Assembly (NCBI GenBank): GCA_041484845.1 | Contig: JBGPIK010000421.1 | Coordinates: 1 to 5,876, forward strand | Origin: JBGPIK01 sp041484845 | Lineage (GTDB): Bacteria > Desulfobacterota > Binatia > UBA9968 | Direction of reading: 5' to 3' | DNA: 5,876 nucleotides | The notes under the pieces: model-generated | Told to the model about the DNA's origin: nothing | Databases searched by the model: none | Seen by the model: the letters and a program-made list of their open reading frames with translations, nothing else | Program-made: the position numbers and the translations under genes | In this document: piece after piece, positions 5,821 to 5,876 of the stretch | Position numbering within the stretch: position 1 is the stretch's first letter | Layout of the letters: every line of letters starts with the position of its first letter

Positions 5821-5876
5821 ATGGAAAAAGTAAATGCCAATGGCCCGCTCGCCGGGTATCGCGTGTTGGACTTGGC
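5821..5876 (+). CDS. CaiB/BaiF family III CoA-transferase (N-terminal start only)
   Basis: The first 18 complete codons read MEKVNANGPLAGYRVLDL, after which the gene leaves the window. The signature GPLAGYRVLDL is the standard opening of family III CoA-transferases (formyl-CoA:oxalate, carnitine, succinyl-CoA:benzylsuccinate and related enzymes), which move CoA between carboxylic acids in the cytoplasm. The catalytic aspartate lies far downstream and is not visible, so the substrate cannot be assigned. It has its own ribosome-binding site and a possible promoter, and points away from the integrase/ATPase module. With a BenE transporter at the other end of the window, an acid or aromatic catabolism setting is plausible. 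Confidence 0.85.
   Translation, partial: MEKVNANGPLAGYRVLDL

Noticed and set aside
5598..5840. 80-codon minus-strand open frame right of the recombinase
   Set aside because: It runs antisense into the CoA-transferase start and its promoter region, has no family features, and does not match an integrase N-terminal domain.

Overview
The window looks like a piece of an uncultured, moderately GC-rich Gram-negative chromosome. By content it resembles soil or groundwater lineages such as Desulfobacterota/Binatia, Methylomirabilota or Rokubacteria, which carry many solute-binding proteins and family III CoA-transferases. That assignment is an inference from gene content only; there is no rRNA or other marker here.

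Layout. 2-208 (+) is the C-terminal end of a BenE-type benzoate/H+ symporter. 209-447 is a convergent intergenic region with a three-armed palindromic repeat (270-362) and a short ACGANC hexamer array (420-446). 448-1443 and 1536-2543 (both -) are two secreted substrate-binding proteins of different families, NMT1/SsuA-like and ferric-type/family 1. They are probably co-transcribed, and no permease or ATPase subunit lies beside them. 2544-3063 is a 520-bp intergenic region with a strong 16-bp hairpin (2696-2732) and tandem 11-mers (2808-2829). 3064-5199 (-) encodes a 711-residue ORC/Cdc6- or Sll1717-like P-loop ATPase with a zinc ribbon and a C-terminal winged helix. 5238 to about 5618 (-) is the broken catalytic end of a tyrosine recombinase, 38 bp upstream of the ATPase. 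5821-5876 (+) is the start of a CaiB/BaiF CoA-transferase with its own ribosome-binding site and a possible promoter.

Interpretation. The two sides read as ordinary metabolism: uptake of organic acids or aromatics, periplasmic solute capture, and CoA-ester chemistry. Between them sits a likely acquired module of about 2.8 kb, made of a decayed integrase and one large nucleotide-binding, probably nucleic-acid-associated ATPase. Similar imperfect repeats, each a pair of 11-mers, occur near both ends (2800-2829 and 5621-5649) and could be remnants of attachment or integrase-binding sites. The ATPase is intact, has an excellent ribosome-binding site and is the best candidate here for an undescribed function. 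An anti-phage or element-maintenance role is possible, but only its context suggests this.
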